This document shows, piece after piece, positions 1 to 5,584 of a stretch of 5,717 nucleotides of DNA. Source of the stretch: Desulfobacterales bacterium (GTDB lineage Bacteria > Desulfobacterota > Desulfobacteria > Desulfobacterales > JAFDCJ01); contig JAOZPY010000199.1 of the NCBI GenBank assembly GCA_029932495.1, forward strand, positions 1 to 5,717, in the 5' to 3' direction. Position numbers and translations under genes: made by a program. Position 1 is the stretch's first letter; every line of letters starts with the position of its first letter. The notes below the pieces were generated by a model. That model did no database searches and was not told the DNA's origin. It saw only the letters and a program-made list of their open reading frames with translations.

Positions 1-345
1 ATTGCCGGCGGGATTTACGGTATCGGCGGCGGCTCCATCGTTGCCCCGTTTTTTGTGGCCATTATCGGCCTGCCGGTTTACACGGTGGCCGGCGCGGCTT
101 TGATGGGCACCTTTATCACCTCGGTGGCCGGCGTACTTTTTTACCATTTGCTGGCCCACCTGTACCCACACCTGTCGGTGGCCCCGGACTGGCTTCTGGG
201 GGCCCTGTTCGGGTGCGGCGGCGTGGTCGGCATGTACCTGGGGGCACGTTGCCAGAAGTTCATCCCGGCCCGGGTGATCAAACTGGTTTTGTGCGTCTGC
301 GTTCTGTTCGTGGCCGGTAAGTATATCGTTGGTTTTTTTTATTAA
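1..345 (+). CDS. TauE/SafE (TSUP/DUF81) family membrane permease, C-terminal part only
   Basis: The reading frame is open from the first base to a TAA at 343-345, giving 114 residues, so the N-terminal half lies outside the window. The first visible residues carry the glycine-rich family motif (GGIYGIGGGS followed by APF), which in this family recurs in each half of the protein. About four hydrophobic segments follow (roughly residues 11-25, 30-53, 64-82 and 91-112), and the protein ends just after the last one, as is usual in the family. Members are inner-membrane proteins linked to export or uptake of sulfite, sulfonates and other organosulfur or small anions; the substrate cannot be read here. 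A PAS/HD-GYP gene follows on the same strand 49 bp after the stop if that gene starts at 395, so co-transcription is likely. An eight-T run (333-340) lies at the very end of the gene. Confidence 0.85.
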   Translation: MAGGIYGIGGGSIVAPFFVAIIGLPVYTVAGAALMGTFITSVAGVLFYHLLAHLYPHLSVAPDWLLGALFGCGGVVGMYLGARCQKFIPARVIKLVLCVCVLFVAGKYIVGFFY

Positions 346-394
346 TACGGCTAATAGTGATATAGAAGCCGAGGGTGCCATAAGTGAACCAACA

Positions 395-1450
395 ATGAAA
401 CATGATGACCTGCAAAAAGAGATCCGGCAGCTCAGGGAAGCTGAAAAAGCCGCCCGTGCCGAAGTGATGGAGCTGAACGAGATTTTTCAAACCGTCACCG
501 AAGGCGTCATCGTCATCGACACGGATTTCGACGTGCTGCGGGTCAACGATGCCTTTTTGAAGCTGGCCGGCATTGGCGACCGCAACGTCACGGGACACAA
601 GTGTTTCGAAGTTTTCCCCGGTATGTTATGCCATACCCCCGGCTGTCCCCTGGTACGCATCCGCTCCGGGGTGAAGCGGCTTGAGTATGAAGTCGAAAAA
701 CATCGCAATGACGGCACGGTGATACCCTGTGTCGTGACGGCAAAACCTTATATCGGACCGGACGGCGAGTTTCTCGGCATTGTTGAAGATCTAAAAGACA
801 TCTCCAGGCTCAAGCAGGCCCAGCAGGAACTCCAGGATAGTTTTGACCGCATGCGAAAAACCATGGGCGGCATCATCCAGGCCATGTCCCTGACCATTGA
901 ACAGCGTGATCCATATACTGCCGGGCATCAGCGGCGGGTGGCCAAACTGTCACGGGCAATCGCCCGCCAAATGGGTTTTTCATGGGAGCAAATCCAGGGA
1001 ATCCGCATGGCGGCGGCCATCCATGACCTGGGGAAAATTCACGTCCCTACAGAATTGCTCAGCCGTCCCGGAAAGCTGACTGAAAACGAGCTTGGCATCA
1101 TCCAGGCACATCCCCGGATCGGTTATGAAATTTTAAAGGGAATTGAATTTTCCTGGCCCATCGCCCAGACGGTCTACCAGCACCACGAACGCCTGGACGG
1201 TTCGGGTTATCCCCGGGGGCTGTCCGGTGAAGACATCCTGATGGAAGCCCGCATCATTGCCGTGGCCGACGTGGTGGAGGCCATGGCGTCTTTTCGGCCC
1301 TACCGGGTGCCGCCGGGAATCGACGCTGCGCTGGAGGAAATCGTGCAAAAAAAGGGCATTTTGTATGATCCCCTGGTGGTGGATGCCTGCCTGACATGTT
1401 TCCGGGAAAAAGGATTCTACTTTGATGGGAAAAAAAATGATAGACCTTAG
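395..1450 (+). CDS. PAS domain + HD-GYP domain protein, probable cyclic-di-GMP phosphodiesterase
   Basis: With ATG at 395 the protein has 351 residues. The frame is open back to a TTG at 329, but that codon lies inside the upstream permease gene, so 395 is preferred; the ribosome site is weak (AAGTGA at 382-387). Residues 3-30 are a charged, probably coiled-coil helix. A PAS domain spans about 28-138 (FQTVTEGVIVIDTDFDVLRV) and carries three cysteines at 70, 79 and 84. A helical linker (about 138-168) leads to an HD-GYP domain with all the usual signatures: RDPYTAGH (171-178), the HD pair at 210-211 followed by GKI, HP at 239-240, HHERLDGSGYP (263-273), and VADVVEAM then RPYR (290-304). HD-GYP enzymes are metal-dependent phosphodiesterases that hydrolyse c-di-GMP to GMP or pGpG; the metal ligands look intact. 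There is no membrane segment, so it should act in the cytoplasm under control of its PAS sensor. The 3' end overlaps the next gene by 26 bp, which suggests translational coupling. The ligand sensed by the PAS domain is unknown. Confidence 0.9.
   Translation: MKHDDLQKEIRQLREAEKAARAEVMELNEIFQTVTEGVIVIDTDFDVLRVNDAFLKLAGIGDRNVTGHKCFEVFPGMLCHTPGCPLVRIRSGVKRLEYEVEKHRNDGTVIPCVVTAKPYIGPDGEFLGIVEDLKDISRLKQAQQELQDSFDRMRKTMGGIIQAMSLTIEQRDPYTAGHQRRVAKLSRAIARQMGFSWEQIQGIRMAAAIHDLGKIHVPTELLSRPGKLTENELGIIQAHPRIGYEILKGIEFSWPIAQTVYQHHERLDGSGYPRGLSGEDILMEARIIAVADVVEAMASFRPYRVPPGIDAALEEIVQKKGILYDPLVVDACLTCFREKGFYFDGKKNDRP
1410..1414 (+). promoter_or_regulatory. Ribosome binding site for the downstream Usp gene
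   Basis: AAGGA lies inside the 3' end of the HD-GYP coding region, 10 bases before ATG 1425 and 7 before TTG 1422. A third in-frame start, ATG 1437, is too far away. This favours 1425 as the start. Confidence 0.55.
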
Positions 1451-1958
1451 CAATCCGCGCAAATCAAAGCCGCCGGTGGTGTTGATTGCAGTGGATTTTT
1501 CAGACTGTTCACATGCGGCATTGGAAAAAGCACGGGAACTGGTAAACGCTTCTGAAGGCAGTGTCGTGGTGCTGCATGTCATCGACCATGATTTTATCAA
1601 GGCCTGCATGCGCCATCGCCTGGGTGAAAAAAGCCGAATTAAAAAAGAACTCTTTCTTGAAGCCAAAACCGAATTAGGTAATATGCTGCGCCGGACGCAA
1701 ATGGATGCCTCGCATGTCGAGGCGGTGGTCACCGAGGGAGTCCCCTATCTTGAAATCAATCGAATGGCGGAAAAATACGATGCCGACATGATCGTCATGG
1801 GCAGTTGCGGCATGGTCGGTGACACCAACGCCGTTTTTTTCGGCGGCACCACCGAAAAGGTGCTGCGCTTTATTTCCCGTCCGGTGCTGTGCATCCCTCC
1901 TAATTCCCGGGCCCATAAAACTGACGTCATCAACCACACGCGCAATGCGGGCCGATGA
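1425..1958 (+). CDS. Universal stress protein, UspA family, single domain
   Basis: The 177-residue protein has the Usp fold signature: first strand VVLIAVDFS (18-26) with the acidic residue D24 that usually faces the adenine, strand SVVVLHVID (46-54), then DADMIVMGSCG (119-129) and TEKVLRFISRPVLCIP (143-158). The nucleotide loop usually reads G-x2-G-x9-G-S/T. Here it is G126-x2-G129 followed by ten residues before G140-G141, one longer than canonical, so ATP binding is likely but not certain. Residues 1-16 form a basic extension and the last ~17 residues a polar tail. ATG 1425 is chosen because AAGGA precedes it at a suitable distance; TTG 1422 and ATG 1437 are in-frame alternatives. The gene starts 26 bp before the HD-GYP stop and its last 29 bp overlap the end of the oppositely oriented Usp gene. 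Usp proteins are cytoplasmic nucleotide-binding proteins tied to starvation, redox and respiratory stress; the specific role here is unknown. Confidence 0.9.
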   Translation: MGKKMIDLSNPRKSKPPVVLIAVDFSDCSHAALEKARELVNASEGSVVVLHVIDHDFIKACMRHRLGEKSRIKKELFLEAKTELGNMLRRTQMDASHVEAVVTEGVPYLEINRMAEKYDADMIVMGSCGMVGDTNAVFFGGTTEKVLRFISRPVLCIPPNSRAHKTDVINHTRNAGR

Positions 1959-2754
1959 TCAGCATGGGGTTTGGCAGGATGGTCTGAATTTCTTCCATCA
2001 TACTGCCGAACAACACCTCTTTGATCACGCCATGGCCGTAGGCGCCCACCAGGGCCAGGCTGTCATGGGGAACTGCAAAAAGATTTTCCCGAAATTTTCC
2101 TTTTTCAAAAAAGATCCATTCGATTTCGCCGTTTTCAACCTCGCCGAGCAGGTGGTTTTCCCTTAATATTTTGCGGTAATGGGACTGGGGCAGTTTTTCC
2201 GCCTGGGTGAACAGCCGCAGTGGGAAATCGGCACACCGGCTGATTTCCATCCCCAGCTTCACGGCGTTGACGGCATTATGAGAGCCACCGAAAAAAACCG
2301 CGATGCTTTTCCACTGCTTGTAGACCGGGGTGGGAATAAACACGGGAAAGGCCGCATTTTTAATAACGCTGCGCACTTTCGGGCCGATATGGCCCAGGCT
2401 GATTTTGGTGGACAAATCGCTGATACTTCGCGGACAGGTCATAAACCTGAAATCCACCGGAATATCCGGCAGGGTTGAAGCCGTAAAGCGCTTGGGTTCC
2501 AAGAAATTCGGCTTCATTCCGTTTTCGGTGATAATGGCCTCGGCATGTTCCCGGGCCGTTTTGGGAGATCGCAAAAACGCCCTGTCAAGCTCCACCGTGG
2601 CAATTTCGTTTTGAAAATACATCAGGAACTGGGGATGTTCGGGGATGTATACTTTCAAAGATGTTTTAGTTTGCTTGCAAAAATAAATTGAATTCAGCAA
2701 AGTTTCGCGGCCGAACGGCGTATTCCGGTATACGTGCAGCAGTTCATCTTTCAT
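1930..2754 (-). CDS. Tandem-domain universal stress protein (UspA family)
   Basis: The 274-residue length is typical of two-domain Usp proteins. The first half (about 1-142) is divergent: it ends in a recognisable Usp-like segment (LGHIGPKVRSVIKNAAFPVF, 120-139) but lacks a clean nucleotide loop. The second half (about 147-269) starts with SIAVFFGGSHNAVNAVKLG (150-167), where the usual Asp of the first strand is replaced by Gly. It ends with G237-A-Y-G240, nine residues, then G250-S251, an exact G-x2-G-x9-GS nucleotide-binding loop, followed by NPMLIIGP. One nucleotide site is therefore predicted, in the C-terminal domain. The start at 2754 is well supported by a strong Shine-Dalgarno sequence. 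It is the last gene of the - strand run, 126 bp after the CLC gene, and its 3' end overlaps the + strand Usp gene. The C-terminus (HCACG) carries two cysteines close together. The function beyond stress response is not visible. Confidence 0.87.
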   Translation of the reverse strand: MKDELLHVYRNTPFGRETLLNSIYFCKQTKTSLKVYIPEHPQFLMYFQNEIATVELDRAFLRSPKTAREHAEAIITENGMKPNFLEPKRFTASTLPDIPVDFRFMTCPRSISDLSTKISLGHIGPKVRSVIKNAAFPVFIPTPVYKQWKSIAVFFGGSHNAVNAVKLGMEISRCADFPLRLFTQAEKLPQSHYRKILRENHLLGEVENGEIEWIFFEKGKFRENLFAVPHDSLALVGAYGHGVIKEVLFGSMMEEIQTILPNPMLIIGPHCACG

Positions 2755-2762
2755 TACGAAAT

Positions 2763-2768
2763 TCCTCC
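2763..2768 (-). promoter_or_regulatory. Strong ribosome binding site for the tandem Usp gene
   Basis: The - strand reads GGAGGA eight bases upstream of the ATG whose first base is 2754. It is the best Shine-Dalgarno match in the window and fixes the start of this gene. The CLC and EIIA genes upstream in the same run have only weak sites, so this gene may be translated more strongly. Confidence 0.8.
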
Positions 2769-2814
2769 ATATTTATAAGTTAACTGTGTACTGAGCGCAC
2801 AATCGGTAGATTAT

Positions 2815-2835
2815 AAAAAATCAGCCATTAGGCCG
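2815..2835 (-). terminator. Weak Rho-independent terminator-like hairpin between the CLC and Usp genes
   Basis: Read on the - strand, CGGCC (2835-2831) and GGCTG (2826-2822) can form a five-pair stem with one G-U pair around a TAAT loop. One A and a run of six T (2820-2815) follow. The stem is short, so at best it is a leaky terminator that would lower expression of the Usp gene relative to the CLC gene. The T run also contains TATAAT (2815-2810), which could instead be a -10 element for a Usp promoter, but no -35 sits at the right distance. Confidence 0.35.
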
Positions 2836-2839
2836 CCCG

Positions 2840-2874
2840 ACAGGCAACGGACGACGAACGACGGACAACGGGCC
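2840..2874. repeat. Degenerate heptanucleotide tandem repeat, about five units
   Basis: Five consecutive 7-bp units can be read on the + strand: ACAGGCA, ACGGACG, ACGAACG, ACGGACA and ACGGGCC. The consensus is close to ACGGACR. The array fills most of the space between the CLC stop codon (2881) and the terminator-like hairpin. It is non-coding in both neighbouring genes and would be transcribed as part of the - strand mRNA. Confidence 0.65.
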
Positions 2875-2880
2875 TTAAAG

Positions 2881-4575
2881 CTATATTTCTTCATTGACCA
2901 GCAACTCCTTGCGGTAATGGTCCAGAATGGTGGCCTTGGAAATCAATCCTATAAATTTCCCGTCGCGCACCACCGGCAGGCTCCAGGAATGGGTTTTATC
3001 GAAAACTTCGAAAATGTATGCCAGATCATCTTCCAGTGACACCCGGGGAACATCGCGATCCATGACCTGTTCCACCAGGATGGTGTCATGCAAATAGGGG
3101 TCAAACAAATAGGCGCGGATATCGTCCAGGTGAATCATTCCCAGAAATTCGCCGCTTTGGGAGTCTTCCACCGGGAAATAATTGCGATGGGAATGCTGAA
3201 TCATGGACACCAGGTCTTTTAGGCGCATCTCCGGATGAATGATCTGGCAGTCGGTTTCAAGCAGTTCCAGCACATTCAGATGGGACAATATCTGCCGATC
3301 GGTCCGGGGCTTGATCAGTTCGCCCCGGGAAACCAGCTCCTGGTGATACACCGAAACGGGTTCAAAGAAATGGCTGACCGTTACGCTGATGACCGCCACC
3401 AGGACCACGGAGATCAAAAAATGATAGCTGCCGGTGATTTCAGCCACCAGAAAAACTCCGGTCATCGGTGCCTGCAGCACACCGCTGATGACGCCCGCCA
3501 TGCCCAGCAGGGCGAAATAGCCGCCCCCCGCCCAGGAAACCGATGGCAGGGCGGTAACAAGCGCTCGGTGATAAAACTGGCCGGTAAAACTGCCAATCAC
3601 CAGGCAGGGGGCAAAAAGGCCTCCCGAGCCGCCGCTGCCGATGGTCAAAGAGGTGGCAAGAATTTTTGTCAGGACGGTTAAGCCCAGAACCAGCAGACTG
3701 GCGGAATAATTTTCTGCGATCATGCAGCGGATGACATCATAGCCTTCACCCAGTACGGATGGAAATCCCAGGCCGATCACGCCCACCAGCACCCCGCCTG
3801 CGGCCGCTGAAACCCAGGTGATTGGAATCATTTTGGGGGCATGACGATGGATAAAGCGCAGCGTGCGAATCAGTGCCACAGATCCCATGGCGGTCAGCGC
3901 CGCCAGTCCCAGGCAGGCTCCCAGGTTCCACGGCGAAATCGCGACGGCATGGTACTGGAACGGTATCTGGTTGCCCTGTAAAATCCGGCTGATCTCCGTG
4001 CCGACCACCGAAGCGATTGCCACCGGGATCAAGTTGACAGCCGTCCATTCCCCGAGAATGGCCTCTAAAGTAAAAACGATTCCCGTTACCGGCGCGTTAA
4101 ATATGGAAGCGATGGCCGCCGCTGCGCCGCAGCCTACTACAATCACCCGCTGGCGATCCTTTAGCCGGAAGTAAGTGCCAATGTTGGAGCCGATGCTTGC
4201 CCCGCTGATGACCACCGGCGCTTCCGGGCCGGCCGAACCGCCGCTGGCAATGGTCAGCAAACACGCAATCAGGCGGGAAAAACTGCTGCGAAACCGCAGC
4301 AATCCGCCGCGCTGGGAGATGCTGTAAATGACTTCGGGCACACCGTGACCGCCGCCGTCTCTGGCAATCTGGTTTAAAAAAATTGAAGAAAGGGCAGCCC
4401 CGACAGCCGGAAAAAGAAAACTGTACCAGCTGCCGCGCAACGTGTCCAGCCATTCAAAAACGGCGGCCAGGGAACGATTCAAGGCCACGGACCCGACTCC
4501 ACCGCATAACCCCACAATGGAAGCGATGATGATGAGCTGCAGGCGCTCGTGAAGTCGAAGAAAAAACCGGTGCAT
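2881..4575 (-). CDS. CLC-family chloride channel or chloride/proton antiporter with C-terminal CBS pair
   Basis: The 564-residue protein has a CLC membrane domain (about 10-405) and two CBS domains (about 432-493 and 500-558). Landmarks, compared with remembered E. coli ClcA, are: helix-D motif GGHGVPEV (75-82) for GSGIPE; AGPEAP (115-120) for GREGP, so E118 is the gating glutamate; NAPVTGIVFTLEA (160-172) for NAPLAG...EE; GSGGLFAP (316-323) for GGIFAP; and Y384 in TGSYHF for Tyr445. These residues build the central anion pathway, so an anion transporter is well supported. Channel versus H+-coupled exchange is not settled, because the internal proton glutamate position is Ala172. CBS pairs commonly bind adenine nucleotides and regulate the transporter. 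The start is bounded by an in-frame TAA nine bases upstream of the ATG; no good Shine-Dalgarno sequence is seen. It lies 98 bp after the EIIA-like gene and 126 bp before a Usp gene on the same strand, probably one transcript. Confidence 0.93.
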   Translation of the reverse strand: MHRFFLRLHERLQLIIIASIVGLCGGVGSVALNRSLAAVFEWLDTLRGSWYSFLFPAVGAALSSIFLNQIARDGGGHGVPEVIYSISQRGGLLRFRSSFSRLIACLLTIASGGSAGPEAPVVISGASIGSNIGTYFRLKDRQRVIVVGCGAAAAIASIFNAPVTGIVFTLEAILGEWTAVNLIPVAIASVVGTEISRILQGNQIPFQYHAVAISPWNLGACLGLAALTAMGSVALIRTLRFIHRHAPKMIPITWVSAAAGGVLVGVIGLGFPSVLGEGYDVIRCMIAENYSASLLVLGLTVLTKILATSLTIGSGGSGGLFAPCLVIGSFTGQFYHRALVTALPSVSWAGGGYFALLGMAGVISGVLQAPMTGVFLVAEITGSYHFLISVVLVAVISVTVSHFFEPVSVYHQELVSRGELIKPRTDRQILSHLNVLELLETDCQIIHPEMRLKDLVSMIQHSHRNYFPVEDSQSGEFLGMIHLDDIRAYLFDPYLHDTILVEQVMDRDVPRVSLEDDLAYIFEVFDKTHSWSLPVVRDGKFIGLISKATILDHYRKELLVNEEI

Positions 4576-4673
4576 GGAAAATTAAATGGGCTGCCGATGG
4601 CCGCCGGCCTTTAAGGGCCTGGGCGAGGTTACAATTAACTGCCGGAAACAGGGACAAATCGGAGTTGGAAATC

Positions 4674-5351
4674 TCACCCGCCGTCCAAAGAGGCTTCCAG
4701 CTGTTTGATTTCTTTAAAAAAAGCTTCCGGATTGGTGCATTTTCTAAGAAAGGCTGTAAATGCCTGGTTGCGCAGGCAGAAACTCAAGCGGGATAAATAG
4801 TGTAGGTGCAACTTGGTTGTGGGGCTCAACATCATAAACAGCACAAAAACCGGCTGGCCGTCAATGGCTTTAAAATCCACAGGTTTGTCAAGAAAGCTGG
4901 TGGTAATGACCGCACTGGTGAATAATTTTTCCAGCGGATAACGGGGATGCGGAATGGCAACGCCGGCGCCGATTCCGGTGGAGCCAAGCTTTTCGCGCTG
5001 AAGCAGCAGGTCCACCAGAAATTCCTTATCCACCTCCGGCGGCAGCGGAGTCAGATAGACCGTCTGTTTTAACACTTCCGCAACCGTTTCCCCCTTGACA
5101 TGAAAAAATACCCCCCCGCGTTTCATGGACTCCAAAAGATTGCCCTCGGGGTGAGACGGATGGGATTGGGGCTTTTCATAATTTGTGCGAAGAAAAATAT
5201 TGTGTTTGCGCGCCCATTTTTCCAGGTCTTTCTTGTCAAAAAAATATTCCCCCCGGGCTTCGTGAACGGGAATCTTGCCCTGTCGAATCCAGCGCCGGAT
5301 AGTGGCTTTGGGCAGGCTCAGTAATTTTGTAGCGTCATCTAGGTTCAGCAT
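4674..5351 (-). CDS. Helix-turn-helix (excisionase/MerR-like) + PTS EIIA (PtsN/EIIA-Ntr-like) fusion regulator
   Basis: The 225-residue protein begins with a short DNA-binding domain (about 1-50: LDDATKLLSLPKATIRRWIRQGKIP, then FFDKKDLEKW) of the excisionase-type winged helix-turn-helix seen in many bacterial regulators. A polar linker (about 55-72, with SHPSHPEG) joins it to an EIIA domain of the mannitol/fructose/Ntr class (about 73-220). The signature GSTGIGAGVAIPHPR (123-137) contains the phospho-acceptor histidine H135, and VDFKAIDGQPVFVLFMMLSP (158-177) matches PtsN proteins. EIIA-Ntr proteins take phosphate from NPr and switch partners such as potassium transport systems; here the DNA-binding domain suggests the phosphorylation state controls transcription. 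No HPr, NPr or EI gene is in the window. An in-frame TGA lies just upstream, so ATG at 5351 is the longest start; the ribosome site is weak. It is first in the - strand run, ahead of the CLC and Usp genes, and is their likely regulator by position. Confidence 0.88.
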   Translation of the reverse strand: MLNLDDATKLLSLPKATIRRWIRQGKIPVHEARGEYFFDKKDLEKWARKHNIFLRTNYEKPQSHPSHPEGNLLESMKRGGVFFHVKGETVAEVLKQTVYLTPLPPEVDKEFLVDLLLQREKLGSTGIGAGVAIPHPRYPLEKLFTSAVITTSFLDKPVDFKAIDGQPVFVLFMMLSPTTKLHLHYLSRLSFCLRNQAFTAFLRKCTNPEAFFKEIKQLEASLDGG

Positions 5352-5390
5352 CCAGTTTCAAACCTGTCTTTGTATCTGCAACAGCAGTTA

Positions 5391-5435
5391 GATATATAAA
5401 TTAATAAACATTGCCAAAGCCGGCCCTTTTGTCAA
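5391..5435 (-). promoter_or_regulatory. Candidate sigma-70-type promoter region for the EIIA-CLC-Usp run
   Basis: On the - strand a perfect TTGACA lies at 5435-5430, but the hexamer 17 bp downstream (AATGTT) is a poor -10. A second pairing is TTGGCA (5417-5412), 15 bp, TATATC (5396-5391). Either would start transcription in the AT-rich DNA ahead of the ATG at 5351. The two possibilities are not resolvable by eye. Confidence 0.35.
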
Positions 5436-5546
5436 GCAAATAATTGCGGATTATCTCCCGATCAGCTATTGTTTGCCATGTTGTTTATGCAACGTTGAGG
5501 TATATTAAAAAAGGGATGTTTCCAATTCAACAGGATTTATTTCGGA

Positions 5547-5561
5547 GAACCCCAGGGGTTC
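5547..5561. repeat. Perfect 15-bp palindrome (first of an abutting pair)
   Basis: GAACCCC and GGGGTTC form a 7-bp inverted repeat around a single A at 5554. With a one-base centre it cannot fold as an RNA hairpin without losing pairs, so it is more like a protein-binding dyad than a stem-loop. It directly abuts the next palindrome. Confidence 0.7.
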
Positions 5562-5584
5562 GGGGGATCCACCATGGATCCCCC
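5562..5584. repeat. Perfect 10-bp inverted repeat with 3-bp centre (second of an abutting pair)
   Basis: Arms GGGGGATCCA (5562-5571) and TGGATCCCCC (5575-5584) are exact reverse complements around CCA. The right arm ends where TTGACA (5585-5590) begins. As DNA it could be an operator overlapping the -35 of the patatin-like gene; as RNA it would be a strong hairpin. It is not followed by a T run, so an ordinary intrinsic terminator is unlikely. Confidence 0.75.

Noticed and set aside
321..345. T8 run at the end of the permease gene as an intrinsic terminator.
   Set aside because: The bases before it form only a weak, wobble-rich stem, and the next same-strand gene starts 49 bp later.
329..394. 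N-terminal extension of the PAS/HD-GYP protein from a TTG at 329.
   Set aside because: The TTG is within the permease coding end, has no ribosome site, and the 22 extra residues are outside any domain. ATG 395 begins the expected helix.
1133..1732. 199-residue - strand ORF opposite the HD-GYP and Usp genes.
   Set aside because: It overlaps two strongly supported genes on the other strand, and its composition is low-complexity and shadow-like.
2330..2614. 94-residue + strand ORF inside the tandem Usp gene.
   Set aside because: It is antisense to a gene with a strong ribosome site and a clear family signature, and has no family match by eye.
2801..2815. TATAAT on the - strand as a dedicated promoter for the tandem Usp gene.
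   Set aside because: No -35-like hexamer lies 15-19 bp upstream (that stretch is GC-rich repeat DNA), so it is noted only with the terminator-like hairpin.
3235..3681. 148-residue + strand ORF opposite the CLC gene.
   Set aside because: It is antisense to conserved CLC membrane and CBS coding sequence, has no recognisable motifs, and looks like a frame shadow.
4606..4620. GGCC-spaced inverted repeat in the gap between the EIIA and CLC genes.
   Set aside because: Only a four-pair GGCC stem without a T run; too weak to call a terminator or operator.
5564..5580. GGATCC-ACC-ATGG resembles a BamHI-Kozak-NcoI cloning junction.
   Set aside because: It is part of a larger perfect palindrome and flanked by natural-looking sequence on both sides, with no vector sequence. 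Chance resemblance is more likely than contamination.
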